NCBI GenBank assembly: GCA_964487655.1
Contig: CAZASB010000069.1
Span: 1-17,652, forward strand
DNA: 17,652 nt
Reading direction: 5' to 3'
DNA from: PWXP01 sp964487655
GTDB lineage: Bacteria > Planctomycetota > Planctomycetia > Pirellulales > Thermoguttaceae
This document shows positions 7,061 to 16,185 of this stretch, one piece after another. Within the stretch, counting starts at the first letter, position 1; the number at the start of each line of letters is the position of its first letter. The position numbers and the translations under genes were made by a program. Below the pieces are notes generated by a model. The model was not told where the DNA came from. It ran no database searches and saw only the letters and a list, made by a program, of their open reading frames with translations.

Positions 7061-7507
7061 CTACTCGGTGGTGACGGGGCTCTTTCTCCCTGCCAGCGCA
7101 TTGCGCAGCGTGTGCCAGGGCAGGGTCGCGCATTTCACTCGCGTCGGGAATGCCTGAACGCCGCAGAGCACTTCCAGTTTGCCCAGGTCGGCATGGGCCT
7201 GCGCCTTCGGATCGGTAATCATGTCGTGAAACTCACCGAAGATGCGGTCAGCCTCGGCGACCGTTTTGCCCTTGATCGCTTCGGTCATGAGTGAGGCCGA
7301 GGCCGTCGAAATCGCGCAGCCGCTTCCCTCAAAGCCAGCATCGACAACCGTGTCGTTTTCAATTTTGAGGTAGATTTTAACAATGTCGCCACAGAGCGGA
7401 TTCACCCCCTCGGCGATATGATCGGCATCTTTGATCGGGTGAAAATTGCGTGGATGACGATAGTGGTCGAAGATGACCTCCTGGTAGAGGTCGCGTAGGT
7501 CGCTCAT
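7061..7507 (-). CDS. sufU: SufU sulfur-transfer protein (IscU-like, zinc-dependent)
   Basis: The protein has 148 residues. SufU accepts sulfur from the SufS active-site persulfide through zinc-ligand swapping and passes it to SufBCD. Key residues are all present: Cys39 and Asp41 in NPLCGD, Cys64 in GSGCAIS and Cys126 in RVKCATLPW, the last being the sulfur acceptor in the family. The insertion between the second and third Cys (GKTVAEADRIFGEF onward) is typical of SufU rather than IscU. The ATG at 7505-7507 overlaps the sufS stop by 4 nt (ATGA), indicating translational coupling. Confidence 0.95.
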   Translation of the reverse strand: MSDLRDLYQEVIFDHYRHPRNFHPIKDADHIAEGVNPLCGDIVKIYLKIENDTVVDAGFEGSGCAISTASASLMTEAIKGKTVAEADRIFGEFHDMITDPKAQAHADLGKLEVLCGVQAFPTRVKCATLPWHTLRNALAGRKSPVTTE

Positions 7508-8784
7508 GCGGGACTCCTTGTGCCGAACATCTCTAGCATCTGATGCAGCGCATCGATGAACGCGTCGACATCGGCGCGGTTGTTGTAGAGCGCAAACGAG
7601 GCCCGCGTTGTAGCCGGGAGCTTGAAACACTGCATCACCGGCATCGCGCAATGGTGACCGGCCCGCACTGCGACGCCATGGTGGTCGAGGATGGTCGCGA
7701 TGTCGTGGGGGTGGATTCCCTTGATCACAAACGAGAGGATACCGGCTTTTTCCCTGGCCGTACCGATAATACGTAGGCCGTCGATCGTCAGCGCGGCACG
7801 TGTGGCCTGCGCGAGCAAACCAGCCTCATGCGTGGCAATCGCATCGAGACCAATGCGCGTCACATAGTCCAGCGCCGCGCCGAGGCCGATGACCCCGGCA
7901 ACATGTGGTGTTCCCGCTTCAAATTTATGTGGCGCGGCCGCGTAGTCTGTCTTCTCGAAACTCACGCTGCGGATCATATTGCCGCCACCCTGATAGGGTG
8001 GCAGCCGTTCCAACCATTCGGATTTGCCGTACAGCACGCCGATTCCCGTCGGGGCGAATATCTTGTGGCCGGAAAAGACGTAGAAATCGCAATCCATCGC
8101 ACGCACATCTACCGAAAGGTGCGCGATGGCCTGAGCCCCGTCAACGAGCACCGGCACGTCAACCGCGTGGGCGCGTGCGATAATACGCTGAATCGGCGTG
8201 ATCGTTCCGAGTGCGTTAGAAACATGCGTCACCGCCACGAGTCGAGTACGACGAGTGAAAAACTTTTCGTATTCGTCGAAGCAAAATTCCCCTGCATCGG
8301 TGATCGGCACGACCCGGAGTACCGCGCCGTATTGCTCACAGGCGAGCTGCCACGGCACGATGTTGGAATGATGCTCCATCTCGGAGATGATGATTTCGTC
8401 ACCTTCACGGAGAAATACGCGACTGAAACACGCGGCCACGAGATTGATCGCTTCGGTCGCGCCACGAACGAAGACAATGTCTTCGACGCGTTCGGCGTTG
8501 ATAAAAGCCCGCACTTTCTCACGCGCGCCTTCGTAGGCCTCGGTGGCTTGCTCCGCCAGGGCATGCACACCGCGGTGCGGGTTGGCGTTGTATTCCCGAT
8601 AATAGCGCTGCTCCGTCTCGATCACCACGGCCGGTTTTTGTGTCGTGGCCGCATTGTCCAGGTAGGCCAGCGGTGCGCCATGCACGAGCCGATCAAGGAT
8701 CGGAAAATCGGCGCGTAAGCGCGCAAAGTCGGGTGATTTGGAGCGTTTGTCACTATCGGCGTTGTATTCTTTGCTCGCGTTCAT
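7504..8784 (-). CDS. sufS: SufS cysteine desulfurase (PLP-dependent)
   Basis: The 426-residue protein matches class II (SufS/CsdA) cysteine desulfurases, which convert L-cysteine to alanine and leave a persulfide on an active-site Cys. Visible motifs are YLDNAATTQKP (41-51), NPHRGVHALAEQAT (68-81), EMEHHSNIVPW (135-145), the PLP lysine in FSGHKIFAPTGIG (Lys241) and the catalytic Cys in RAGHHCAMP (Cys379), with RASFALYNN near 395. The N-terminus is slightly extended (SKEYNADSDKRSK). The ATG at 8782-8784 overlaps the sufD stop by 4 nt, which fixes the start. Its partner sufU follows directly, and no sufE is present. Confidence 0.97.
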   Translation of the reverse strand: MNASKEYNADSDKRSKSPDFARLRADFPILDRLVHGAPLAYLDNAATTQKPAVVIETEQRYYREYNANPHRGVHALAEQATEAYEGAREKVRAFINAERVEDIVFVRGATEAINLVAACFSRVFLREGDEIIISEMEHHSNIVPWQLACEQYGAVLRVVPITDAGEFCFDEYEKFFTRRTRLVAVTHVSNALGTITPIQRIIARAHAVDVPVLVDGAQAIAHLSVDVRAMDCDFYVFSGHKIFAPTGIGVLYGKSEWLERLPPYQGGGNMIRSVSFEKTDYAAAPHKFEAGTPHVAGVIGLGAALDYVTRIGLDAIATHEAGLLAQATRAALTIDGLRIIGTAREKAGILSFVIKGIHPHDIATILDHHGVAVRAGHHCAMPVMQCFKLPATTRASFALYNNRADVDAFIDALHQMLEMFGTRSPA

Positions 8785-10087
8785 GTCAATTCCTCGAGGC
8801 GCTCCCGACGCGGTATCCGCTCACTCAGCAACGCTTCGCCACGCGCCCGCAGCGTGTCGAGCGGGAGGCGGTCAAGTACCTCGCGAGCAAAGGCGTGGGT
8901 GAGTATGTTGCGCGCCAGATCGTCGTCGATTCCCCGTGTGCGCAAATAAAAAAGCATGTTTTCGTCCAATTGCCCGATCGTCGCTCCGTGGGTGCATTTG
9001 ACGTCGTCGGCGTAGATTTCCAACTGCGGCCGCGTATTCACTTCGGCTCCGTGCGCGAGCAGTAGATTGTGGTTGGCTTGGGAGGCATCGGTCTGCTGGC
9101 CGGTTTTGCGCACGATGATGCGTCCGCTGAAGACGCCGCGTGAGCGGTCGTCGAGTATGCCGCGGTAGAACTCGCGGCTAGTGCCATGTGGTGCGGCATG
9201 ATCGATGAGCGTGTGGTGGTCGACGTGCTGTTGGCCACCGACAACATAGAGACCATTTAACGTAGCCGTGCAGTGTGCGCCGTCGAAACGGGTGGCGATG
9301 TCGTGGCGTGCCAGTGCCGCGCCCAACGAAAGGGAGTGTGAGGTGAAGGTGCTGCCTTCGGACTGGAAAGCCTCGATCGTGGCCATGTGAAAGGCCTGTG
9401 GGTTCTCCTGCTGGAGCTTACAGTGTTCGACGTAGGCCGCGCGTCCAACAAAGAGATGCGTCACCGCATTCGTGAAGCTCGCTGTCTCGGCCAGCCCGAT
9501 ATACTGCTCTACGATGATGGCGCGCGCATTCGCCCCAGTCACAATGATGTGGCGCGGGTGTGTGGCTTGGTCAACGGTGGTCGTAAGATAGAGAAGGTGG
9601 ATCGGGCCTTCAAGCGCGACGTTCTCGCCGATTTCGATAAAGGCCCCATCGCTGAGGAAAGCCGTGTTGAGATTGGCAAAAGGCGTCGCTGGCGTCAGAA
9701 ACCAGGGCTCTGCCCGCTGCGGCGCGCGCGCCAGCACGTCGGCGAGACTCGCAACCATGACACCCGCCGGGCCGTCGTTCGGCTGCGACAGTGCCGGCGC
9801 GTAGCGTCCATTCATGAAAACCAAGCGTTTCGATGCGCCACTAAGGTGCCAAGGAGAAGTGTCGATCGGCCCGCCGTCTTCGTGCAGCATGGTCCGGAAA
9901 GGGTGTTTCTCGAATGCCGCGACACTCGTGTATTTCCACGCCTCGTCGCTGGTGGTGGGGAAGCCCTCGGCGGCGAAGCGTGCCATGGCATCGGTACGCA
10001 ACCGCTCCAGCCAAGGCAGCCCTGCACCCGACAGAGTGTACTGGGCAATCTCAAATTCCGCACAGTAGTGCGCAACGGCTGGCGTGG

Positions 10088-10091
<4 letters not shown>
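8781..10091 (-). CDS. sufD: SufD scaffold subunit of the SufBCD complex
   Basis: This 436-residue protein pairs with SufB over a dimer of SufC ATPases to build nascent Fe-S clusters in the cytoplasm. The C-terminal SufBD beta-helix region is evident: EFYRGILDDRSRGVFSGRI, TDASQANHNLLL, and CTHGATIGQLDENMLFYLRT, which carries the conserved His of SufD. The N-terminal part is variable, as usual in the family. The start is the ATG at 10089-10091, overlapping the sufC stop as ATGA; an in-frame ATG at 10136 would intrude into sufC and is less likely. Confidence 0.96.
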
Positions 10092-10861
<770 letters not shown>

Positions 10862-10873
10862 GATTTCACCTTT

Positions 10874-12322
10874 TTAGCCAATGGCGCCTTCGAGGCTCAC
10901 GCCCATGAGCTTCTGCGCCTCAACCGCAAATTCCAACGGCAGTTCCTTGAAGACTTCCTTGCAAAAGCCATTGACGATCATCGACACGGCGTCTTCGGCC
11001 GAGAGTCCACGCTGCATGCAGTAGAAGAGTTGGTCTTCGCCGATGCGCGAGGTCGAGGCCTCGTGTTCAACCTGCGCCGTTGGATTGCGCGCCACGATGT
11101 AGGGAAAAGTGTGTGCGCCGCATTTATCGCTCAGCAACAGCGAGTCGCATTGCGTATAATTGCGAGCCCCCTCAGCTCGGGGCAACACGTTCACCAAACC
11201 GCGGTAGGTGTTTTGGCCATGGCCAGCCGAGATTCCCTTAGAGCGGATCGTGCTGCGTGTGTTGCGCCCGATATGGATCATCTTGGTGCCGGTGTCGGCT
11301 TGCTGGTAATTGTTGGTGACGGCGACCGAGTAAAACTCGCCGATCGCGTTGTCGCCGCGGAGGATGACACTGGGGTATTTCCAAGTGATGGCCGAGCCGG
11401 TCTCGACCTGCGTCCATGAAATGCGCGAATTGGCGCCCCGGCATTCGCCCCGTTTGGTGACGAAATTGTAAATGCCGCCCTTGCCTTCCTTGTCACCCGG
11501 ATACCAGTTCTGTACGGTCGCATATTTGATCTGCGCGTTGTCCAGCGCCACAAGCTCGACTACCGCCGCGTGCAATTGATTCTCGTCGCGCATAGGCGCG
11601 GTGCAGCCTTCGAGGTAGCTGACATACGCTCCCTCGTCGGCGATGATCAGTGTACGTTCGAACTGGCCGGTGTCCTTCGCGTTGATGCGAAAGTAGGTTG
11701 ACAGTTCTATGGGGCAACGCACGCCCTTAGGCACATAAACAAAGGAGCCGTCGGAGAATACCGCCGTATTGAGCGCGGCATAAAAATTATCGCCCGCCGG
11801 CACCACTGTACCGAGATATTTTTGCACCAGCTCGGGATGGTTGCGCACAGCTTCGGAAAACGAGCAGAAGATAATGCCCACTTGCCCCAGTTTTTCCTTG
11901 AACGTGGTCGCCACCGAAACCGAATCGAACACGGCATCGACCGCGACACCGGCGAGGATCGCACGTTCGTGCAGCGGTACGCCGAGTTTCTCGTAGGTTC
12001 GCAGTAATTCCGGATCGACCTCGTCCAGACTCTTAGGGCGGTCCTTGTCCTGCTTGGGTGCAGCGTAATAGCGAATGTCCTGGAAATCGATCGGCGGGAA
12101 TTCTACCTTGGCCCACTGCGGATGTTTCATGGTCTGCCAGAGTCGAAAAGCCTTCAGGCGTCGCTCGAGCATGAACGCAGGCTCGCCCTTTTTCGATGAG
12201 ATCAGATGCACGACATCCTCGTTGAGGCCCTTAGGTATCGTCTCCGTTTCAATCGGCGTGACGAAGCCGGCGGTGTACTCTTGATTGAGGAAGCGGTCTA
12301 GTTGTCTGGTAGAATCGCTCAT
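10874..12322 (-). CDS. sufB: SufB Fe-S cluster scaffold subunit
   Basis: The protein has 482 residues, the family's usual length. It is the first gene of the operon and the main site of nascent [4Fe-4S] assembly. Diagnostic stretches are FMLERRLKAFRLWQTM, the sequence around GVAVDAVFDSVSVATTFKE, SFVYVPKGVRCPIELSTYFR, YLEGCTAPM, HIGRNTRSTIRSKGISAGHG, the EHEASTSRIGEDQLFYCMQR segment with the conserved Cys, and DAVSMIVNGFCKEVFKELPLE. The ATG at 12320-12322 is chosen for AGAGAGG just upstream and because MSDSTRQLDRFL is where homology starts. The open frame extends to 12634, but that part is not SufB-like. A promoter lies immediately upstream. Confidence 0.97.
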   Translation of the reverse strand: MSDSTRQLDRFLNQEYTAGFVTPIETETIPKGLNEDVVHLISSKKGEPAFMLERRLKAFRLWQTMKHPQWAKVEFPPIDFQDIRYYAAPKQDKDRPKSLDEVDPELLRTYEKLGVPLHERAILAGVAVDAVFDSVSVATTFKEKLGQVGIIFCSFSEAVRNHPELVQKYLGTVVPAGDNFYAALNTAVFSDGSFVYVPKGVRCPIELSTYFRINAKDTGQFERTLIIADEGAYVSYLEGCTAPMRDENQLHAAVVELVALDNAQIKYATVQNWYPGDKEGKGGIYNFVTKRGECRGANSRISWTQVETGSAITWKYPSVILRGDNAIGEFYSVAVTNNYQQADTGTKMIHIGRNTRSTIRSKGISAGHGQNTYRGLVNVLPRAEGARNYTQCDSLLLSDKCGAHTFPYIVARNPTAQVEHEASTSRIGEDQLFYCMQRGLSAEDAVSMIVNGFCKEVFKELPLEFAVEAQKLMGVSLEGAIG

Positions 12323-12344
12323 AATGCCTCTCTGGATCTTATGA

Positions 12345-12373
12345 ATACTATCCCTCTCGGTCGAACAAGACAA
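12345..12373 (-). promoter_or_regulatory. Candidate suf operon promoter
   Basis: On the minus strand TTGTCT (-35, 12368-12373) is separated by 17 bp from TAGTAT (-10, 12345-12350). Each matches consensus at 4 of 6 positions. The predicted start near 12338 leaves a leader of about 16 nt containing the AGAGAGG ribosome-binding site. No Rrf2-family (SufR/IscR) regulator gene accompanies the operon. The stretch 12374-12540 shows nothing further that I can identify. Confidence 0.45.
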
Positions 12374-12540
12374 TCGCCGACGGGGGGCAAGACGCAGGGT
12401 CCACTTCAGGCTCCTCGGGATCCGACGACGGCTCAGACGCCTCCCCGTGCAGGGGCCGTAGCGACCTCGCGGGGTGTCTGAGAAGCCGACCAGGGTGCCC
12501 GGATCGGATGGAACAAGGCCCGAGCGTTCCATTAAGGCGA

Positions 12541-12566
12541 TCGGCAGGTTCGAGCTTACCTGCCGA
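12541..12566. repeat. 9-bp perfect inverted repeat
   Basis: TCGGCAGGT (12541-12549) and ACCTGCCGA (12558-12566) form a perfect 9-bp stem with an 8-nt loop. It abuts the larger nested palindrome at 12569-12618. There is no T-run on either side, so it is not a typical intrinsic terminator. Confidence 0.55.
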
Positions 12567-12568
12567 AT

Positions 12569-12618
12569 GTAGAACAGTTGTCCCAACTGTTCCCAAACAA
12601 TTGGGACAATTGTTCTAC
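12569..12618. repeat. 50-bp nested palindrome built of two 19-bp dyads
   Basis: The 50-bp stretch folds end to end into 23-bp arms around a 4-nt centre, with two mismatched pairs. Each half is itself a perfect dyad: AACAGTTGTCCCAACTGTT (12573-12591) and AACAATTGGGACAATTGTT (12596-12614), with 8-bp arms, 3-bp centres and centres 23 bp apart. The two dyads differ at symmetric positions (G/C in one, A/T in the other), so each keeps its own pairing. It lies about 195 bp from the suf -35 and 156 bp from the exporter's activator box. It could be a tandem operator, a transcript hairpin or an extragenic element. Confidence 0.75.
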
Positions 12619-12773
12619 ACTGGGTATATTTCAATCTGCCGGTCGCCTAAACGCTAGCCACCCCCTACTTAGTGTGATACGTTTTCCGGGTTTCTTTAGC
12701 CTGCTCGATCCCCAGTTCACGCAGCTTAGGCTCTTCCGTATGGGGAAATCAAATTTCTATCCCGTAAACCGGT

Positions 12774-12815
12774 TTGACTTAGATCAAGACTTCTGGAAAG
12801 GTGTGAGTGTATAAT
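12774..12815 (+). promoter_or_regulatory. Exporter promoter with FNR/CRP-type box at -41.5
   Basis: TTGACTTAGATCAA (12774-12787) matches the FNR consensus TTGAT-N4-ATCAA at 9 of 10 conserved bases. A perfect -10 TATAAT lies at 12810-12815 with no usable -35 at 17 bp. With transcription starting near 12822, the box centre (12780.5) falls at -41.5, the class II activator position. The 73-nt leader ends with GGGGGAG (12873-12879). This supports control by an FNR/DNR-type oxygen or nitric-oxide sensor. Confidence 0.65.
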
Positions 12816-12894
12816 CTCAAGAGAGTTCGCGCTCACGGTGGTCATTGTGCGTATCGTCGAATGGCTTAACTTGGGGGAGTCTACATCGTGAGCG

Positions 12895-14115
12895 ATGGCT
12901 AAAATATCCCGCATTATGGCGATTTCAATGGAAAGTCAGACTGTATCTAACAAAGGTCGGAAACGGCTTGTACGTCGGCTATGGCGAGGGCTGAAGGCCC
13001 TCATCTTGCTCGGGGTGATCGCGACAGTCGTATACTGGATGAGATTTTCCCCGGTTGCGGTAACCGAACATCGTATCCAGCGCGGCGAGATAGTAGCTGA
13101 GGTGATGGGTACGGGTACCCTGGAAGCTCGCGTCAAATCGAGCATCAGTGCGAAGATTTCTGGGCGAGTCAAAGAGATTTTCGTCGATCAAAACGATCGC
13201 GTGACTGCCAACAAGCTGCTGATCCGACTGGACGACGTCGAACTTCGACAGCAGGTTGGAATCGCCGAAGCCAATTTGGCGACCGCCGAGGCTGCGCTGC
13301 AGCGGCTCCAGGCGGACCGGGGCAGCGCAACCGCGATTGCCGAGCAGGCCAAAAAGGACTACGACCGCATGACACGGTTGCTTCCTACCAAGGCGATTTC
13401 ACAATCGGATTTTGATCAGTCCGTGGAGGCGGTGGGAATTGCAACCGCAGGACTAAATCGTATGGAAGCCGCGATTAACGAAGGCGAGAAAGAAATTGTT
13501 GCGGCTCGTGAGACATTGGATTACCACCGGGCACGACTGACCGATACGGAAATCATCGCTCCATTTGACGGGCTTGTCGTTCGTCGTCAGCGTGATCCTG
13601 GCGACATCGTTGTCCCAGGAAGCCCGGCGCTCTCGCTCATCTCGACGGGCGAATTGTGGATCAGCGCCTGGGTCGATGAAACCGATATGGCCCGGATCCA
13701 AGAGGGCCAACCGGCCCGTGTTCTGTTTCGTTCCGAGCCGGAACACGCCTTTCCCGGCACGGTGACGAGGCTGGGGCGCGAAACTGACCGTGAGACTCGC
13801 GAGTTCATCGTCGATGTCCGCGTTCTCGAACTCCCTCGCAACTGGGCCGTTGGCCAGCGAGCGGAGGTCTATATCGAGACAGCCCGCGAGAGTTCGGCCT
13901 TGCTGCTACCAGCCCAGTATGTTGTCTGGCAAGAGAATACGCCTGGAGTTTTCGTGAACACTAACGGACACGCCGTCTGGCGAACACTGACCTTGGGTCT
14001 GCGGAGCTATGATACGGTGGCAGTCCTTGACGGACTCGAAGCCGATGAGTGTGTTGTTATTTCGGCTGATTCCAAGACCATCCTCAGAAATGGCCAAAGG
14101 ATCACGGTTCCATGA
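12895..14115 (+). CDS. Membrane fusion (HlyD/DevB/MacA-type) protein of an ABC exporter
   Basis: The protein has 406 residues. It has a basic N-terminus and one membrane anchor at about residues 35-50 (ALILLGVIATVVYWMR). A first half of the lipoyl/barrel-sandwich domain follows (VKSSISAKISGRVKEIFVDQ, about 80-100), then an alpha-helical hairpin rich in Ala/Glu/Gln (about 115-215). The second lipoyl half is TEIIAPFDGLVVRRQRDPGD, followed by a beta-barrel and a membrane-proximal domain. It should span the periplasm and connect the permease to an outer-membrane channel. The ATG at 12895 is 15 nt from GGGGGAG, which is long. The better-spaced GTG at 12888 opens only a 4-codon frame that ends overlapping this start. 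In-frame ATGs at 12916 and 12928 are alternatives. The stop overlaps the permease start (ATGA). Confidence 0.9.
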   Translation: MAKISRIMAISMESQTVSNKGRKRLVRRLWRGLKALILLGVIATVVYWMRFSPVAVTEHRIQRGEIVAEVMGTGTLEARVKSSISAKISGRVKEIFVDQNDRVTANKLLIRLDDVELRQQVGIAEANLATAEAALQRLQADRGSATAIAEQAKKDYDRMTRLLPTKAISQSDFDQSVEAVGIATAGLNRMEAAINEGEKEIVAARETLDYHRARLTDTEIIAPFDGLVVRRQRDPGDIVVPGSPALSLISTGELWISAWVDETDMARIQEGQPARVLFRSEPEHAFPGTVTRLGRETDRETREFIVDVRVLELPRNWAVGQRAEVYIETARESSALLLPAQYVVWQENTPGVFVNTNGHAVWRTLTLGLRSYDTVAVLDGLEADECVVISADSKTILRNGQRITVP

Positions 14116-15326
14116 ATCTCGCCATCAAAGACATACGCCACAACCTGGGACGATTCGCCTTGACGACAGTGGGTGTGGGGATGCTGCTGATGGTGGTGAT
14201 GGGCATGGGCGGCATCTATCGTGGCATCATCGACGATGCCACACTGTTGGTCGATTCCATTGGGGCTGATCTATGGATTGTGCAGCGAGACACACGAGGG
14301 CCTTTTGCCGAAGTCTCTCGGGTTCCGACGAATCTCGTCCACCGCGCCCTGGCTGTGCCCGGCGTCCGGACGGCCCGAGAATTCGTCTTCCATACCATCC
14401 AGCGACAGTATGATGGCAAGCCGCTGCGGATGTCGGTATTGGGCCTCAGTTGGCCACTGGATCGAGGGGAGTGGGTGCCGCTGGTCGCCGGCCGGCACCT
14501 GGCGCAAAACCACTATGAAATGATCGCCGACCGGACGCTCGGTTTTCGTCTAGGCGAGCGGATACGGCTCGGAAAAGAGACCTACACCGTGGTTGGCATC
14601 ACTAGCAGTATGATCAGTTCGGGTGGTGACGGGATTGCCTTCTTTACTGTAGTAGATGCTCAAGCCATTCAGTTCGACACTCCAGGCGAGGCGGTCCGAC
14701 TGGAACGGGCCGCCCGCCAGAATCGGGGGGAACGCAGCGAGTTGGGCACGAAGCAACCGATATTGGTGGAGCAGTCTGCCAAGCTGCCCTCCGAAATCCC
14801 GGCCCTTGCGTTACCGCAAATCAGCGCCGTGATGCTGCAAGTCTTGCCAGGGGCGAGTGCGGATGCGGTAGCAGGGACGATTGCGGGTTGGGGCGATGTC
14901 TCCGTGTTCAGCAAGACCCAACAGGAGGATCTTCTACTGAAAGGGACGGTGGACAAGGCCCGGCGGCAGATTGGACTGTTTACGGTCCTGCTGACGGTCA
15001 TTGCCGCGATCATCATGGCGCTCATCCTCTACACCCTGACCCTCGACAAACTGCACTCGATTGCATTGCTGAAGCTGATCGGAGCGCCGAATTGGGTGAT
15101 CCTCGGCCTGATTATGCAGCAGGCGCTGTTGCTCGGTGTTTTCGGCTACGCGCTGGCCTACCTGGTTGGCCAAAAGGTCTTTCCGCGTTTTCCGCGGCGA
15201 GTGATTCTTACCAATGGAGACCTTATTCAGCTCGCGGTGATCGTCTTGATGATTTCCGTTCTCTCCAGTTTGCTAGGGATCTGGAAGGCGATGCGAGTAG
15301 CACCCAACGAGGCCCTCTCGGGATAA
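14112..15326 (+). CDS. FtsX/DevC-like permease of an ABC exporter
   Basis: The 404-residue membrane protein has one N-terminal transmembrane helix (about 14-38, FALTTVGVGMLLMVVMGMGG), a large extracytoplasmic domain (about 40-285, with GADLWIVQRDTRGPF), and three C-terminal helices near 287-312, 325-350 and 370-395. This is the FtsX/MacB-family layout. The sequence VRTAREFVFHTIQRQYDG and the lack of a fused ATPase fit DevC-type permeases, which export glycolipids in heterocyst-forming cyanobacteria. Substrate here is unknown. The ATG overlaps the previous stop by 4 nt; the ATPase gene follows after 8 bp. Confidence 0.9.
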   Translation: MNLAIKDIRHNLGRFALTTVGVGMLLMVVMGMGGIYRGIIDDATLLVDSIGADLWIVQRDTRGPFAEVSRVPTNLVHRALAVPGVRTAREFVFHTIQRQYDGKPLRMSVLGLSWPLDRGEWVPLVAGRHLAQNHYEMIADRTLGFRLGERIRLGKETYTVVGITSSMISSGGDGIAFFTVVDAQAIQFDTPGEAVRLERAARQNRGERSELGTKQPILVEQSAKLPSEIPALALPQISAVMLQVLPGASADAVAGTIAGWGDVSVFSKTQQEDLLLKGTVDKARRQIGLFTVLLTVIAAIIMALILYTLTLDKLHSIALLKLIGAPNWVILGLIMQQALLLGVFGYALAYLVGQKVFPRFPRRVILTNGDLIQLAVIVLMISVLSSLLGIWKAMRVAPNEALSG

Positions 15327-15334
15327 ATCAGGCT

Positions 15335-16033
15335 ATGGCGGATGTATTGGCGATAGAAACCAAGGGACTGACCAAGGTCTACGGCAGCGGGAATACCGAA
15401 GTCGTCGCCATGCGCGATGCCAGCATGACGATTCGGCGTGGTGAGGTCATTGCGCTGCTGGGCCCCAGCGGATCAGGGAAATCGACTTTCCTCACGGCCG
15501 TGGGGTTGATCAATCCACCCACCTCCGGCCGAATTATCATCGGCGGTAAGTTGGTGATGGACGGCCCCCAGGCCTTGACAAATCTTCGTACTTTCCGTCG
15601 CAAATACATCGGTTTCGTCTTTCAGAAGTCCAACCTCATCCCGTTTCTCTCAGCGTCGGAGAATGTGCAAATCGCCCTGGAACTCAATGGACTGAGCCCC
15701 CGCCAGGCACGCTACCGTGCGGGCGAGTTGTTGGACAGCCTCGGCGTTCGCGATCGTGCTGATCATGCCCCGAGCGCGCTCTCCGGCGGACAGCAGCAGC
15801 GTGTCGCAGTAGCCCGCGCGCTGGCCAACCAGCCGAGCGTGATTCTGGCGGATGAACCCACGGCGGCGCTGGACAGCCATCGTGGTCGTCAGGTGATGGA
15901 ACTGTTTCGCGAGGTAGCGCATAACTACGGGACGGGCGTGATTGTTGTTACCCACGACAACCGTGCATTGGATGTGTTTGATACGATCTACGAGATGGAA
16001 GACGGCCTCATTCGCCCGACCGCTCGAATATGA
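15335..16033 (+). CDS. ABC exporter ATPase (LolD/MacB/DevA-type)
   Basis: The 232-residue ATPase has a complete motif set: Walker A GPSGSGKST (43-51), Q-loop FVFQKSNLIPFL (94-105, Gln97), signature LSGGQQQRVAVARAL (149-163), Walker B VILADEPTAALD (169-180) and H-loop VTHDNR (His207). This is the MacB/LolD subfamily that pairs with FtsX-like permeases. The ATG at 15335-15337 is chosen because homology begins at once (LAIETKGLTKVYGSG); the upstream ribosome-binding site is weak, suggesting coupling to the permease. No outer-membrane channel gene is in the window, so a TolC-type partner would be elsewhere. Confidence 0.93.
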   Translation: MADVLAIETKGLTKVYGSGNTEVVAMRDASMTIRRGEVIALLGPSGSGKSTFLTAVGLINPPTSGRIIIGGKLVMDGPQALTNLRTFRRKYIGFVFQKSNLIPFLSASENVQIALELNGLSPRQARYRAGELLDSLGVRDRADHAPSALSGGQQQRVAVARALANQPSVILADEPTAALDSHRGRQVMELFREVAHNYGTGVIVVTHDNRALDVFDTIYEMEDGLIRPTARI

Positions 16034-16185
16034 AAGCGACGCCGAAGAGTGTTGCCTTCGTAGAGGATAGGAGAAATGCTTGACGTGATGTGTACATGCG
16101 TTCCAATGACAGGGCGTACACTACCACTGGTCGGCTCTGTCGTCTGTCACTTAATTGCAAACATCAAAAGGAAAGGAAACAGTTT

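Noticed and set aside
7828..8718. Long 296-codon plus-strand frame inside sufS
   Set aside because: It is the antisense shadow of a fully conserved cysteine desulfurase.
12348..12596. 82-codon minus-strand frame upstream of sufB
   Set aside because: It is low-complexity in Pro/Arg/Ser, spans the hairpin and promoter, has no convincing SD and no recognisable motif.
12323..12634. N-terminal extension of SufB to 12634
   Set aside because: SufB similarity begins at MSDSTRQ with a good SD; the extension crosses the promoter and the palindrome.
12801..12818. TetR-type operator (GTGAGTGTATAATCTCA) at the exporter promoter
   Set aside because: It only partly matches GTGAAT-N4-ATTCAC and its right half lacks the ATTCAC core; the FNR-like box explains the promoter better.
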